64,000 bases of DNA from an uncultured Christensenellaceae bacterium (GTDB lineage Bacteria > Bacillota > Clostridia > Christensenellales > Borkfalkiaceae), in the NCBI GenBank assembly GCA_910589015.1, contig CAJUSA010000001.1:186001-250000 (forward strand). Direction: 5' to 3'. The first letter of the stretch is position 1. Each line of letters begins with the position of its first letter. The translations under genes and the position numbers were made by a program. Under the pieces are notes generated by a model that worked only from the letters and a program-made list of their open reading frames with translations, was not told the origin of the DNA and did no database searches. This document shows positions 43,944 through 50,923 of this stretch, in pieces.

Positions 43944-44066
43944 ATGCAAACCTTACGCTTGAACGCGCGCACATATGCCCCAGGGGGTATATGCGCGCAA
44001 AATTCGTCCGTATGGGCATATTTTCATATGTCCTGCGGTGCACAAGAAGAAATCACGGAAAAAGAT

Positions 44067-44095
44067 TTGCAAATCGGTTTCCGTCGTGTTATAAT
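44067..44095 (+). promoter_or_regulatory. Promoter of the M18 aminopeptidase gene
   Basis: TTGCAA (44067-44072), 17 bases, TATAAT (44090-44095). Confidence 0.8.
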
Positions 44096-44132
44096 GTGGT
44101 ATAAAAGAATAAGATAAAACGGAGGCGAATTT

Positions 44133-45530
44133 ATGGCAGAAAAGAGCAAAGGGCAGAAGTTACAGGAAAAACTGTCCTATAAGAAAACCAATTATTTCGA
44201 AGTGGCAAGCGAACAGGAACGCAAGGAAATCTTTGCGTATGCGGAAGGGTACAAAGCCTTTCTCGACGCGGCAAAGACCGAACGCGAGGCCTGCGCCGTG
44301 GCCGTCGAGGCGGCGAAAGCCAAGGGCTTCACCGAATATTCCTTCGGCGACGCGCTCAAAGCGGGCGATAAAAAATATTTCGTCAACCGCGGCAAATCGG
44401 TCGTGATCTTCCGCGTCGGCAGTAAAAATCCCGAAGAGGACGGTTTCCGCGTGATTGCGTCGCATATCGACGCGCCGCGGATCGACATCAAGCAGAATCC
44501 CCTGTATGAAGATTCGGGCATGTGTTTCCTGAAAACGCATTATTACGGCGGCATCAAGAAATATCAGTGGACGGCGATCCCGCTTGCCCTGCACGGCGCA
44601 GTCGTTCGCAAAGACGGCAGCAAGATCGAACTTTCGATCGGGGAAAAGCCGAGCGATCCCGTATTCTATATCGACGATCTGTTGCCGCACCTCGGCGCCG
44701 ATCAGATGGCGGCGAAGGCGGGCAAAATCATCGAGGGCGAGCAGCTCAACGTCGTCGTAGGCGGGCTTCCTTATGCGGACGGCGAAGTGAGCGATAAAAT
44801 CAAACTCACTGTTTTGGATTATCTCGGCAAAAAGTACGGTATGTGCGAAGAGGATTTCCTCTCGGCGGAACTTTCCGCCGTTCCTGCCTATCCCGCGCGC
44901 GACGTCGGGTTCGACCGCGCTCTCATCGGCGCATACGGTCACGACGACAGAGTGTGTGCTTATCCCGCTATGACCGCGCTGCTGGACGGTGCGACCGAGC
45001 ATACCGTGCTTGCCATGCTTGTCGATAAGGAAGAAATCGGCAGCGAGGGCACCACGGGCATGCAGAGCAAGGTGTATGAAGATTTAATGGAAGAAATCGC
45101 AATCGCGCTCGGCGCGAATTTCAGAAAGGTTCGCGCGGCAAGCAAATGCCTTTCTTCCGACGTAACGGCGGCGTACGATCCCAACTTCGCGGGCGTGTAC
45201 GAAAAGATGAATTCCGCGATGCTTTCCTGCGGGACGGCGATGTGTAAGTTTACGGGTGCGCGCGGCAAGAGCGGCTCTTCCGACGCCTCGGCGGAATTCG
45301 TGGGCGAAGTGCGCAAAATGTTCGAAGAGAGCGGCGTTGTGTGGCAGACGGCGGAATTAGGCAAGGTCGACATCGGCGGGGGCGGCACGGTCGCCAAGTT
45401 CCTCGCCAATCTCAATATCGATACGGTCGATTTAGGCGTGCCTGTTATCTCGATGCACGCGCCGTGGGAATTGATCTCCAAAGCCGATTTGTACAGCAAT
45501 TACAAGGCGTTTCTTGCCTTTATGAAATAA
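44133..45530 (+). CDS. M18 family aminopeptidase
   Basis: A 465-residue cytoplasmic zinc aminopeptidase of family M18 (aspartyl aminopeptidase group), which trims acidic residues from peptides. Metal and active-site motifs: ASHIDAPRID (His, near residue 112), GAYGHDDRVCAY (Asp), DKEEIGSEGTTG (the catalytic and metal Glu) and VISMHAPWEL (His) near the end. Start after GGAGGCGAATTT. Confidence 0.93.
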   Translation: MAEKSKGQKLQEKLSYKKTNYFEVASEQERKEIFAYAEGYKAFLDAAKTEREACAVAVEAAKAKGFTEYSFGDALKAGDKKYFVNRGKSVVIFRVGSKNPEEDGFRVIASHIDAPRIDIKQNPLYEDSGMCFLKTHYYGGIKKYQWTAIPLALHGAVVRKDGSKIELSIGEKPSDPVFYIDDLLPHLGADQMAAKAGKIIEGEQLNVVVGGLPYADGEVSDKIKLTVLDYLGKKYGMCEEDFLSAELSAVPAYPARDVGFDRALIGAYGHDDRVCAYPAMTALLDGATEHTVLAMLVDKEEIGSEGTTGMQSKVYEDLMEEIAIALGANFRKVRAASKCLSSDVTAAYDPNFAGVYEKMNSAMLSCGTAMCKFTGARGKSGSSDASAEFVGEVRKMFEESGVVWQTAELGKVDIGGGGTVAKFLANLNIDTVDLGVPVISMHAPWELISKADLYSNYKAFLAFMK

Positions 45531-45554
45531 TTTTTGCTGAAAGGAGGGGAGAAG

Positions 45555-46061
45555 ATGAACGAACAGCAACATAATGAAACAAAAAAGAAATTGCGGATCA
45601 TCGGGATTATTTTGATCATCGTCGGCGGGATATGCGCGATAACGGGCTTTGTCGATTTTTCTCTTGCCATGAACAGCGAAGAGGTTCGCATGCCTACGTT
45701 GTTTTTCCTCATATTTATCGGTTCGCCGATCATGGTCGCGGGGCTTATATGTATTATTTTCGGTTTCAAGAAAGAAATCGGCACATACATAAAGAACGAA
45801 TCGGTGCCCGTGATCAACGAGGCGGCGGGTGAGTTGAAACCGGCGATCAAATCGGTCGTGAGCGCCGTTAAAGAGGGCTTGAACGGGGAAGAAAAGCAAA
45901 GCGACCGTGTTTGCTCGCATTGCGGCAAGAGCAACGACGGCGATCATGCGTTTTGCTCGTTTTGCGGCAAACCGTTGGGAAAAACGTGCCCCGTTTGCGG
46001 CGCACAGCAGGAATACGGCGACGCATTTTGCGGAAAGTGCGGCGCGAAATTAGAAAATTAA
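45555..46061 (+). CDS. Zinc-ribbon membrane protein
   Basis: A 168-residue protein. The ATG at 45555 follows AAGGAGGGG. Two membrane helices (about 15-37 and 50-75) precede a helical linker and two or three zinc ribbons: CSHCGK...CSFCGK, CPVCGA...CGKCGAKLE. Proteins of this kind are common in Clostridia and their function is not known. It lies 24 bases after the aminopeptidase and ends at a shared terminator. Confidence 0.75.
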   Translation: MNEQQHNETKKKLRIIGIILIIVGGICAITGFVDFSLAMNSEEVRMPTLFFLIFIGSPIMVAGLICIIFGFKKEIGTYIKNESVPVINEAAGELKPAIKSVVSAVKEGLNGEEKQSDRVCSHCGKSNDGDHAFCSFCGKPLGKTCPVCGAQQEYGDAFCGKCGAKLEN

Positions 46062-46072
46062 ATATTGGGCAT

Positions 46073-46107
46073 AAAAAAACGCCGTCCGTTCGGACGGCGT
46101 TTTTTTA
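46073..46107. terminator. Bidirectional terminator
   Basis: ACGCCGTCCG and CGGACGGCGT form a 10-bp stem flanked by an A-run and a T-run, serving both converging genes. Confidence 0.9.
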
Positions 46108-46116
46108 ATTTGTTGC

Positions 46117-46449
46117 TTATTGCTGCACGGGAACTTCATTGTTTTCGATCGCTTTGTTGATCGCGCTCTGCGCAAGGATGTAGTTCACCCAGCCGAAACC
46201 GACCAACGAAAGAATGAGGTAAAGGATGCCGCTTCCGCCAACCTTTTCGCCCAGCTTATAGTTCCAGTAAATGCCGTAGATGCCGAAGCTGATCAGCGTA
46301 AACAGGAACGCCAAACCGCCGCTTGCGGTTTTCTGTTCGGGACAGAGCGTGTTACTGTCATTCGTCAGGCATACGAACCAGTAGATGCCATAAATACCAA
46401 ACGTGATGATGGTAAAGATAATGGCAAGAGCAACATTTCTTTTCTTCAT
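46117..46449 (-). CDS. DUF4234-like membrane protein
   Basis: A 110-residue membrane protein starting KKRNVALAIIFTIITFGIYG, with the repeated FGIYGIYW motif of the DUF4234 group (three helices). The start at 46449 is chosen because AAGGAGAGTTGTT precedes it on the minus strand. The promoter carries a palindrome in its spacer and the divergent neighbour is a small XRE regulator, so the pair looks like a self-contained regulatory cassette. Confidence 0.8.
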   Translation of the reverse strand: MKKRNVALAIIFTIITFGIYGIYWFVCLTNDSNTLCPEQKTASGGLAFLFTLISFGIYGIYWNYKLGEKVGGSGILYLILSLVGFGWVNYILAQSAINKAIENNEVPVQQ

Positions 46450-46491
46450 AACAACTCTCCTTTTTTCGACAATTTTTTTGCCGACGCTATT

Positions 46492-46520
46492 ATTATATAT
46501 GAGCATACTCATATTGTCAA
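46492..46520 (-). promoter_or_regulatory. Promoter with palindromic operator in the spacer (cassette 2)
   Basis: On the minus strand TTGACA (46520-46515), 17 bases, TATAAT (46497-46492). The spacer is filled by ATATGAG-TATG-CTCATAT, an inverted repeat (46497-46514). A repressor bound there would cover both boxes. Confidence 0.7.
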
Positions 46521-46537
46521 TGAGTTTTTACATAATT

Positions 46538-46546
46538 TGATATAAT
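46538..46546 (+). promoter_or_regulatory. Extended -10 promoter of XRE regulator 2
   Basis: TGATATAAT (46538-46546) is an extended -10. The ATG follows after 6 bases with no ribosome site, so the message is probably leaderless. Confidence 0.55.
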
Positions 46547-46552
46547 TTTTTT

Positions 46553-46756
46553 ATGATCATCGCACAAAGGATAAAGGAATTGCGGCTTGAAAAACGGTAT
46601 ACGCAAAAAGTTTTAGCCGAATTGGTTTATTGCGATCAGTCCATGATTGCCCGTTGGGAAAAAGAGGAATGCGAACCGACGGCTTCCGCGATCGTGAACC
46701 TATCTTCCGCGCTCGATTGCTCGTGCGATTATCTTTTGGGAAAATCCGACGAATAA
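46553..46756 (+). CDS. Small XRE-family regulator (cassette 2)
   Basis: A 67-residue helix-turn-helix protein (RYTQKVLAELVYCDQSMIAR, WEKEECEPTASAIV, ending YLLGKSDE). It is divergent from the DUF4234-like gene and is the natural ligand for the palindrome at 46497-46514. No Shine-Dalgarno sequence precedes it. A long GC-rich terminator follows immediately. Confidence 0.85.
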   Translation: MIIAQRIKELRLEKRYTQKVLAELVYCDQSMIARWEKEECEPTASAIVNLSSALDCSCDYLLGKSDE

Positions 46757-46800
46757 AACCCGCCCGCCCCGCGCAAAGCGCGGGGCGGGCGGGTTTATTG
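46756..46800 (+). terminator. Terminator of XRE regulator 2
   Basis: A 19-bp stem (46756-46774 with 46778-46796, arms AAACCCGCCC... and ...GGGCGGGTTT) with loop AAA, followed by ATTG. Unusually long and GC-rich. Confidence 0.85.
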
Positions 46801-47050
46801 TCATTCCGAGCTGAGTATTGTCATTCCGAGCTTGTCGAGGAATTTCAGATGTTTCGACTACGCTCAACATGACGAAGGGGTGCGCGTAGCATGACAAGGG
46901 GCGACGCCCATCATGACGGGGTTTTTGTCATACTGAGCGAGATTGAGTATTGTCATTCCGAGCGAAGTCGAGGAATCTCAGATGTTTCGACTACGCTCAA
47001 CATGACGAAGGGGTGTGCGTAGCATGACAAAAGGGGTATGCTGCAATGAC
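46797..47050. repeat. REP-like intergenic repeat cluster B
   Basis: Two full hairpin units, 46819-46873 and 46951-47006, each running from TGTCATTCCGAG to CGCTCAACATGAC, plus partial units with GTAGCATGAC. The left and right arms (GTCAT..GAGCG.AGTCGA and TCGACT.CGCTC..ATGAC) pair. This fills the 308-base gap between two genes; nothing else is seen there. Confidence 0.85.
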
Positions 47051-47064
47051 AACATAGTATATTT

Positions 47065-47274
47065 CTAAAATTCCTTTCTGCCGATTAATTCGTCGATCGA
47101 AATTTCAAACAAATCGGCTATTTTCCATAGGTTTTCCAAATCGGGTTCAAATTTTCCGCTTTCCCAATACGAAATTTTCCGTTGGGTTGTGTTTAGCTTT
47201 TCCGCAAGATCGCTTTGGCGTAAATTTTGCGCTTCCCGTAAGGCTTTTAAGTTTGTCGCAAATAATAATTGCAT
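47065..47274 (-). CDS. Small XRE-family regulator (cassette 3)
   Basis: A 69-residue helix-turn-helix protein (NLRQSDLAEKLNTTQRKISY, WESGKFEPDLENL, ending DELIGRKEF), close in kind to the two other small XRE proteins. It is divergent from the zinc-ribbon membrane gene at 47366. A minus-strand TATAAT (47286-47281) lies 6 bases before its ATG and there is no ribosome site, so it is probably leaderless. Confidence 0.85.
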   Translation of the reverse strand: MQLLFATNLKALREAQNLRQSDLAEKLNTTQRKISYWESGKFEPDLENLWKIADLFEISIDELIGRKEF

Positions 47275-47284
47275 ATTGAAATTA

Positions 47285-47330
47285 TAGATAAAAAATGTCT
47301 AAAATTCTTGACATAGATATTTTATATCTA
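47285..47330. promoter_or_regulatory. Two palindromic operators in cassette 3
   Basis: TAGATAAAAAATGTCTA (47285-47301) and TAGATATTTTATATCTA (47314-47330) share the form TAGATAnnnnnTrTCTA, centres 29 bases apart. The first overlaps the regulator's own -10; the second exactly fills the spacer of the rightward promoter. Confidence 0.7.
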
Positions 47331-47336
47331 TATAAT
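47308..47336 (+). promoter_or_regulatory. Promoter of the zinc-ribbon membrane gene
   Basis: TTGACA (47308-47313), 17 bases, TATAAT (47331-47336): perfect consensus with an operator in the spacer. Confidence 0.85.
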
Positions 47337-47365
47337 ATAATCAGAAAACCAAAAAAGGAGAGAAT

Positions 47366-48067
47366 ATGAAACCACTTAAATGCCAAAGATGCGGTGCGGC
47401 GATCGATTCAACGGAATGGGAGCTTTCGCAAAAGATTTTCGGAAAGAAGGCGTCGTTCTGCGTTGCCTGTATGAGAGAGGAAAAAAAGCTTGCATACGAA
47501 CGGGCAAAGGCTTCGCCCGAGTCGGTAACGAAACCCTTTCTTTTTTATCTTTTACCGCAAATTTTGATTTTATATTGCGTGATTTCCGTTATAACAATGA
47601 TGTACGTGCCGGGCATGGTGCTGCCTGAGGAAATGTCGAAAAAACTTCAGCACGCATATGTGCCGTTAGTTCCGCTCTTATGTTCCGGAATAGCGTATCG
47701 GTATCACTTTTTCGACGATAAATTATTTATCCTCTTTGGCTCGATCGATACCGTTTTCGCCTTGGCAATGCTCATCTTTACGATAGCGGGAGCAGTTTAC
47801 TTTGTACGAAACGGATTTGTGCCCGTCAATATCCGCGTGACGGGGTATCGTTACGAAGCGACGCTTTCTGGAGATACGATCAATGTGGAGCGGAAGGAAC
47901 AGTACGGCGGATTTCTTTCGATCTTTGTCAATATACTCTTGTTTATCTTGGGATTGTGCTTTATTGCAGCGTTCGGAAGTTTGATCTTTTCCGTAAACGT
48001 TTTTCTGAGCCGAAGGGAACGCAGACAGGCGAAAAAAATTTGCAAACGGTTTGAACGGTTGAATTGA
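47366..48067 (+). CDS. Membrane protein with N-terminal zinc ribbon
   Basis: A 233-residue protein after AAAGGAG. Residues 1-40 have CQRCGA...CVACMREE, a treble-clef-like zinc site, and the rest holds four membrane helices (about 58-80, 125-148 and 190-220 the clearest). No family recognised. It is controlled from a strong promoter overlain by two operators, so the neighbouring XRE protein most likely represses it. More AT-rich than the housekeeping genes. Confidence 0.7.
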   Translation: MKPLKCQRCGAAIDSTEWELSQKIFGKKASFCVACMREEKKLAYERAKASPESVTKPFLFYLLPQILILYCVISVITMMYVPGMVLPEEMSKKLQHAYVPLVPLLCSGIAYRYHFFDDKLFILFGSIDTVFALAMLIFTIAGAVYFVRNGFVPVNIRVTGYRYEATLSGDTINVERKEQYGGFLSIFVNILLFILGLCFIAAFGSLIFSVNVFLSRRERRQAKKICKRFERLN

Positions 48068-48100
48068 GACAAACGGCTCTCCGTTTGCTCGAAACGAAAA

Positions 48101-48132
48101 AACGCCCGACGCATTGCGTCGGGCTGTTGTAT
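48101..48132 (+). terminator. Hairpin after the zinc-ribbon membrane gene
   Basis: GCCCGACGC, loop ATT, GCGTCGGGC, then TGTTGTAT: good stem, weak U-run, ending where the SRP RNA gene's own U-tract begins on the other strand. Confidence 0.7.
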
Positions 48133-48134
48133 AC

Positions 48135-48406
48135 AAAAAACTGTGAGGGCTTTTTTTGTTGCCGACTGCCGAAGCGGGAACGGGGCAGGTGACTCCGACA
48201 AAGCTACCTTATGGCACACGCACCTTTCTGTTTAGTGCTGCTGTATCCCTACCCTGACACGGTTCGCAGGGGTGCGTTGCATAAGACCTTGTTATCAACA
48301 TTCCTTACCGCGTGCAGCCTTCCACAGACGGCACCGAGAAAAGCGTTCGGTTCTGCTATAGCGGATTGCAGATACAGGGCACCGCTAACTCCCCACCTAT
48401 CACAGC
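48135..48406 (-). ncRNA. ffs: Signal recognition particle RNA, large bacterial type (about 272 nt)
   Basis: Read on the minus strand this is a Bacillus-type SRP RNA with an Alu domain. Domain IV at 48258-48237 reads GTCAGG-GTA-GGGA-TAC-AGCAGC: the symmetric loop bound by Ffh closed by a GNRA tetraloop. The 5-prime part GGTGGGGAGTTAGCGGTGCC (48398-48379) closely matches the Bacillus scRNA. The end helix pairs CTGTGA near the 5-prime end with TCACAG before a run of six Us at 48140-48135. Length equals the Bacillus RNA (about 271). Promoter at 48413-48441. It completes the SRP with ffh at 26.0 kb. Confidence 0.93.
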
Positions 48407-48412
48407 TCAATC

Positions 48413-48441
48413 AGTATACCCCAAATCGCTTAAATTTGCAA
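48413..48441 (-). promoter_or_regulatory. Promoter of the SRP RNA gene
   Basis: Minus-strand TTGCAA (48441-48436), 17 bases, TATACT (48418-48413), placing the RNA start near 48406. Confidence 0.82.
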
Positions 48442-48477
48442 GCGTTTTTCATAAGTTTTATTTTCATGCGTTTCCGT

Positions 48478-48506
48478 TTGACTTGTTTCGGCAAAAAGAG
48501 TATAAT
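48478..48506 (+). promoter_or_regulatory. Promoter of the Mrp-type ATPase gene
   Basis: TTGACT (48478-48483), 17 bases, TATAAT (48501-48506), divergent from the SRP RNA promoter. Confidence 0.82.
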
Positions 48507-48533
48507 ATCGCCGTAACATAAGGAGGCATAATT

Positions 48534-49379
48534 ATGGCTGAAAACTGTACGCACGACTGTTCGACCTGTTCGAGCAACTGCGGCGAGCGAAAAAAAGAAT
48601 CGCTCATCAAGCCGCTGCATAAAAAAGCGAAGGTAAAAAAAGTGATCGCCGTGGCGAGCGGAAAGGGGGGCGTCGGCAAATCGCTCGTGACCGCGCTGCT
48701 TGCGGCACACGCGCAAAAAGCGGGGTTGCGTACCGCCGTGCTCGACGCCGACATTACGGGCCCTTCCGTGCCGAAGATGTTCGGCTGCGCCGATAAAGCG
48801 GCGGGCGCGGACGACGGTATTTTTCCCGTCGTCACCGAAAGCGGGATCCAGCTGATGTCGATGAACTGTCTGCTCGAAAACGAGGACGACCCCGTTGTAT
48901 GGCGCGGATCGCTGATCGCGGGCGCGGCGGTGCAGTTCTGGACGGACGTGCTGTGGCGCGACGTCGAGCTGATGTTTATCGATATGCCCCCGGGAACGGG
49001 CGACGTGCCGCTGAGCGTGTTTCAGTCCATTCCCATCAGCGGCATTATCGTCGTCACAACCCCGCAGGATCTTGTGGGCATGATCGTCAAAAAAGCCGTG
49101 AACATGGCAAAACTCATGAACGTTCCCGTTTTGGGGATCGTCGAGAACATGAGCTATTTTGCCTGCCCCGCATGCGGCAACAAGCATGAGATTTTCGGCG
49201 CAAGCAAGGCGCAGCTGCTTGCAAAAGAATATAACATTCCTTCCTATGCGCGCCTGCCCATCGATCCCACGTTCGCCACGCTTGCCGACGCGGGAAAAAT
49301 CGAGTGCGCCGATACCGCGCCGCTTGCCGACGTGTTCGCGCAGGTAGATAAAGCAAAGGGGATCGCAAACAAAAAATAA
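48534..49379 (+). CDS. Mrp/NBP35 family iron-sulfur carrier ATPase
   Basis: A 281-residue P-loop ATPase that carries Fe-S clusters to target proteins. The N-terminus has a Cys cluster (CTHDCSTCSSNC) like Nbp35, then Walker A GKGGVGKS near residue 45, DADITGPSVPKMFG, and DMPPGTGDVPL. The CPACGN pair near residue 208 is the cluster-bridging CxxC. Start after AAGGAGG. Confidence 0.93.
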   Translation: MAENCTHDCSTCSSNCGERKKESLIKPLHKKAKVKKVIAVASGKGGVGKSLVTALLAAHAQKAGLRTAVLDADITGPSVPKMFGCADKAAGADDGIFPVVTESGIQLMSMNCLLENEDDPVVWRGSLIAGAAVQFWTDVLWRDVELMFIDMPPGTGDVPLSVFQSIPISGIIVVTTPQDLVGMIVKKAVNMAKLMNVPVLGIVENMSYFACPACGNKHEIFGASKAQLLAKEYNIPSYARLPIDPTFATLADAGKIECADTAPLADVFAQVDKAKGIANKK

Positions 49380-49399
49380 TCGAACAGGGATAAGCAAGG

Positions 49400-49813
49400 G
49401 TGGAAGATATAACAAGAGCAGAGCTTGAAAGCATCGTCGGGCTTGATAAAGTCAATATTTTTTATGATTTTGTGGATGCCATAACGTCGTTATATGAAAT
49501 AGAGCCAACTTGGAATAACGGCGGAAAAAAATGGACTTATGAATATAAGTTCAGAAAGGGCGGAAAAACCTTATGTGCGTTTTATTTTAAGGAAAACACG
49601 TTAGGGTTTATGCTCATTTTCGGGAAAGACGAACGAGCCGAAGTCGAGGGGATTAGGCATCAACTTTCCTCCGCCGTGATGGACGTTTATGATAATGCGC
49701 AAACTTATCACGACGGAAAATGGGTTATGCTCAACTTAACCGATCATTCCCTCTTGGAAGATATCAAAAAATTGCTTTTTATAAAAAGAAAACCGAATAG
49801 AAGAGAACCGTAA
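49400..49813 (+). CDS. DUF3788-like protein
   Basis: A 137-residue protein starting with GTG at 49400 after a weak AAGGG. WTYEYKFRKGGKTLCAFYFK, then DGKWVMLNLTDHSLLEDIKK followed by LLFIKRKP, resembles DUF3788 proteins, small soluble alpha/beta proteins of unknown function. It is AT-rich against its neighbours, which suggests recent arrival. Spaced 20 bases after the Mrp gene, so possibly co-transcribed. Confidence 0.7.
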   Translation: MEDITRAELESIVGLDKVNIFYDFVDAITSLYEIEPTWNNGGKKWTYEYKFRKGGKTLCAFYFKENTLGFMLIFGKDERAEVEGIRHQLSSAVMDVYDNAQTYHDGKWVMLNLTDHSLLEDIKKLLFIKRKPNRREP

Positions 49814-49826
49814 CTTTCTTTTTATC

Positions 49827-49877
49827 GAAAAAAAGATCGCGCACGGCTTCGTTCACGAAACCGTGCGCGATTTGTTT
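49827..49877. terminator. Bidirectional terminator
   Basis: ATCGCGCACGG (49836-49846) pairs with CCGTGCGCGAT (49861-49871), extended by an inner TTCGT/ACGAA stem. It is flanked by an A-run (49828-49834) and TTTGTTT, so it serves both converging genes. Confidence 0.88.
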
Positions 49878-49890
49878 GAACAAACAAGAA

Positions 49891-50805
49891 TTATTTTTCG
49901 ACATCGACGGGTGCGATTTCCGCAAAACGTTTGGTCGATTCGACTGCGCTTTCGCAACGCGCGCGGGTTTTGTAGTCGGCGCTGATTGCAATAAGACCGC
50001 CGCGCGAATCGAGAAGATGGAAGATGAAATCGCCCATTTTCGTCTGCACGATCTTGAACGAACCGCCGCCCGCAATATTCTTTTTATACGTTTCGATGCC
50101 CGTTTTTGCGCTGGCGAGCGAACTGTATTCGCGGCCGGGCAGCATCTTTTCGCCGTTGTTGGCGTAGAGCGAGAAGGTGAACTTGCCGCTCTCGGTTTTC
50201 GTGATCAGCCATTTGCCGTCCTTGAACGAAACCGATTCTTTTTTCTCTGCGCTCTTCGCGGGGGCTTTCGCCGCGGTCGTTTTGGTCGTTTTGGCGGCGC
50301 CTTTTTCTTCGGCGGCCTTTGCCGCTTTGTTGGTTTTCGTCGCGGCTTTCTCGGTCAACACGATTTTCGCGGGTTGTTTGGTCGTTTTCTTCGCGGCGGG
50401 TTTCTTCGGCTCGGGTTTTGCCTCTTCCGCTTTCTCTTCTTTCGGCTCTTCCGCGGCGGGCTGTTCTTCGGGTTTCTCTTCCTGAACGGGCGTTTCCGCG
50501 ACCGGTTCGCTCTTGGGTTCTTCCGCTACGGGCGCCGGTTCTTCCTTTACCTCTTCGGCAACGGGTGCGGGCGCAGCCTCTTCCGCTTTCGGCTCTTCCG
50601 TCACGGGTGTTTCCGAGGCGGGGGCGGACTCTTCCGCGGGCTGCGCGGCGGCAGCGGCTTTCTTCTTCTTGTTGTCTTTTGCCTTTACGACAATGATCGC
50701 GATGATCAACGCGACGATCACAACGAGAATCGCCGCAAGAATGATAAGCAGCAGTTTATTTTCGAGCAGCGTTTCGAAAAATTTCGGCATGGCAAGCAAA
50801 TTCAT
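49891..50805 (-). CDS. Membrane-anchored protein with Pro/Glu/Ala/Lys linker and two DUF1508 (YegP) domains
   Basis: A 304-residue protein. The start at 50805 follows AAGGAGTTACAAACC. One membrane helix (residues 18-42) is followed by about 140 residues of low-complexity sequence, first Glu/Pro-rich then Lys/Ala-rich. The last 105 residues hold two tandem DUF1508 units: GKWLITKTESGKFTFSLYAN and GSFKIVQTKMGDFIFHLLDS. Single soluble DUF1508 proteins (YegP) are common; the anchored form with a charge-segregated stalk is unusual. Promoter at 50856-50884. Confidence 0.83.
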   Translation of the reverse strand: MNLLAMPKFFETLLENKLLLIILAAILVVIVALIIAIIVVKAKDNKKKKAAAAAQPAEESAPASETPVTEEPKAEEAAPAPVAEEVKEEPAPVAEEPKSEPVAETPVQEEKPEEQPAAEEPKEEKAEEAKPEPKKPAAKKTTKQPAKIVLTEKAATKTNKAAKAAEEKGAAKTTKTTAAKAPAKSAEKKESVSFKDGKWLITKTESGKFTFSLYANNGEKMLPGREYSSLASAKTGIETYKKNIAGGGSFKIVQTKMGDFIFHLLDSRGGLIAISADYKTRARCESAVESTKRFAEIAPVDVEK

Positions 50806-50855
50806 GGTTTGTAACTCCTTATACAGAATGTGAAAATTTATTTTATTCTTATTAT

Positions 50856-50884
50856 ATTGTATCACATTCGAATTTTTATGTCAA
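50856..50884 (-). promoter_or_regulatory. Promoter of the DUF1508 membrane protein
   Basis: Minus-strand TTGACA (50884-50879), 17 bases, TACAAT (50861-50856). Confidence 0.83.
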
Positions 50885-50888
50885 CGCT

Positions 50889-50917
50889 TTGACAAATACT
50901 TTTCATTAAGGTAAAAT
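50889..50917 (+). promoter_or_regulatory. Promoter of the flavoprotein-GNAT operon
   Basis: TTGACA (50889-50894), 17 bases, TAAAAT (50912-50917). It is back to back with the DUF1508 gene's promoter, -35 boxes only 4 bases apart, and only 6 bases separate it from the ATG. Confidence 0.8.
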
Positions 50918-50923
50918 GGTGTT

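Noticed and set aside
46797..47050. Possible insertion sequence remnant
   Set aside because: No transposase frame and no target-site duplication; the sequence is explained by two REP-like units and partial copies.
48211..48521. Short plus-strand frames of 69 to 101 codons
   Set aside because: They lie mostly inside the SRP RNA gene and its promoter, with no ribosome site or family likeness.
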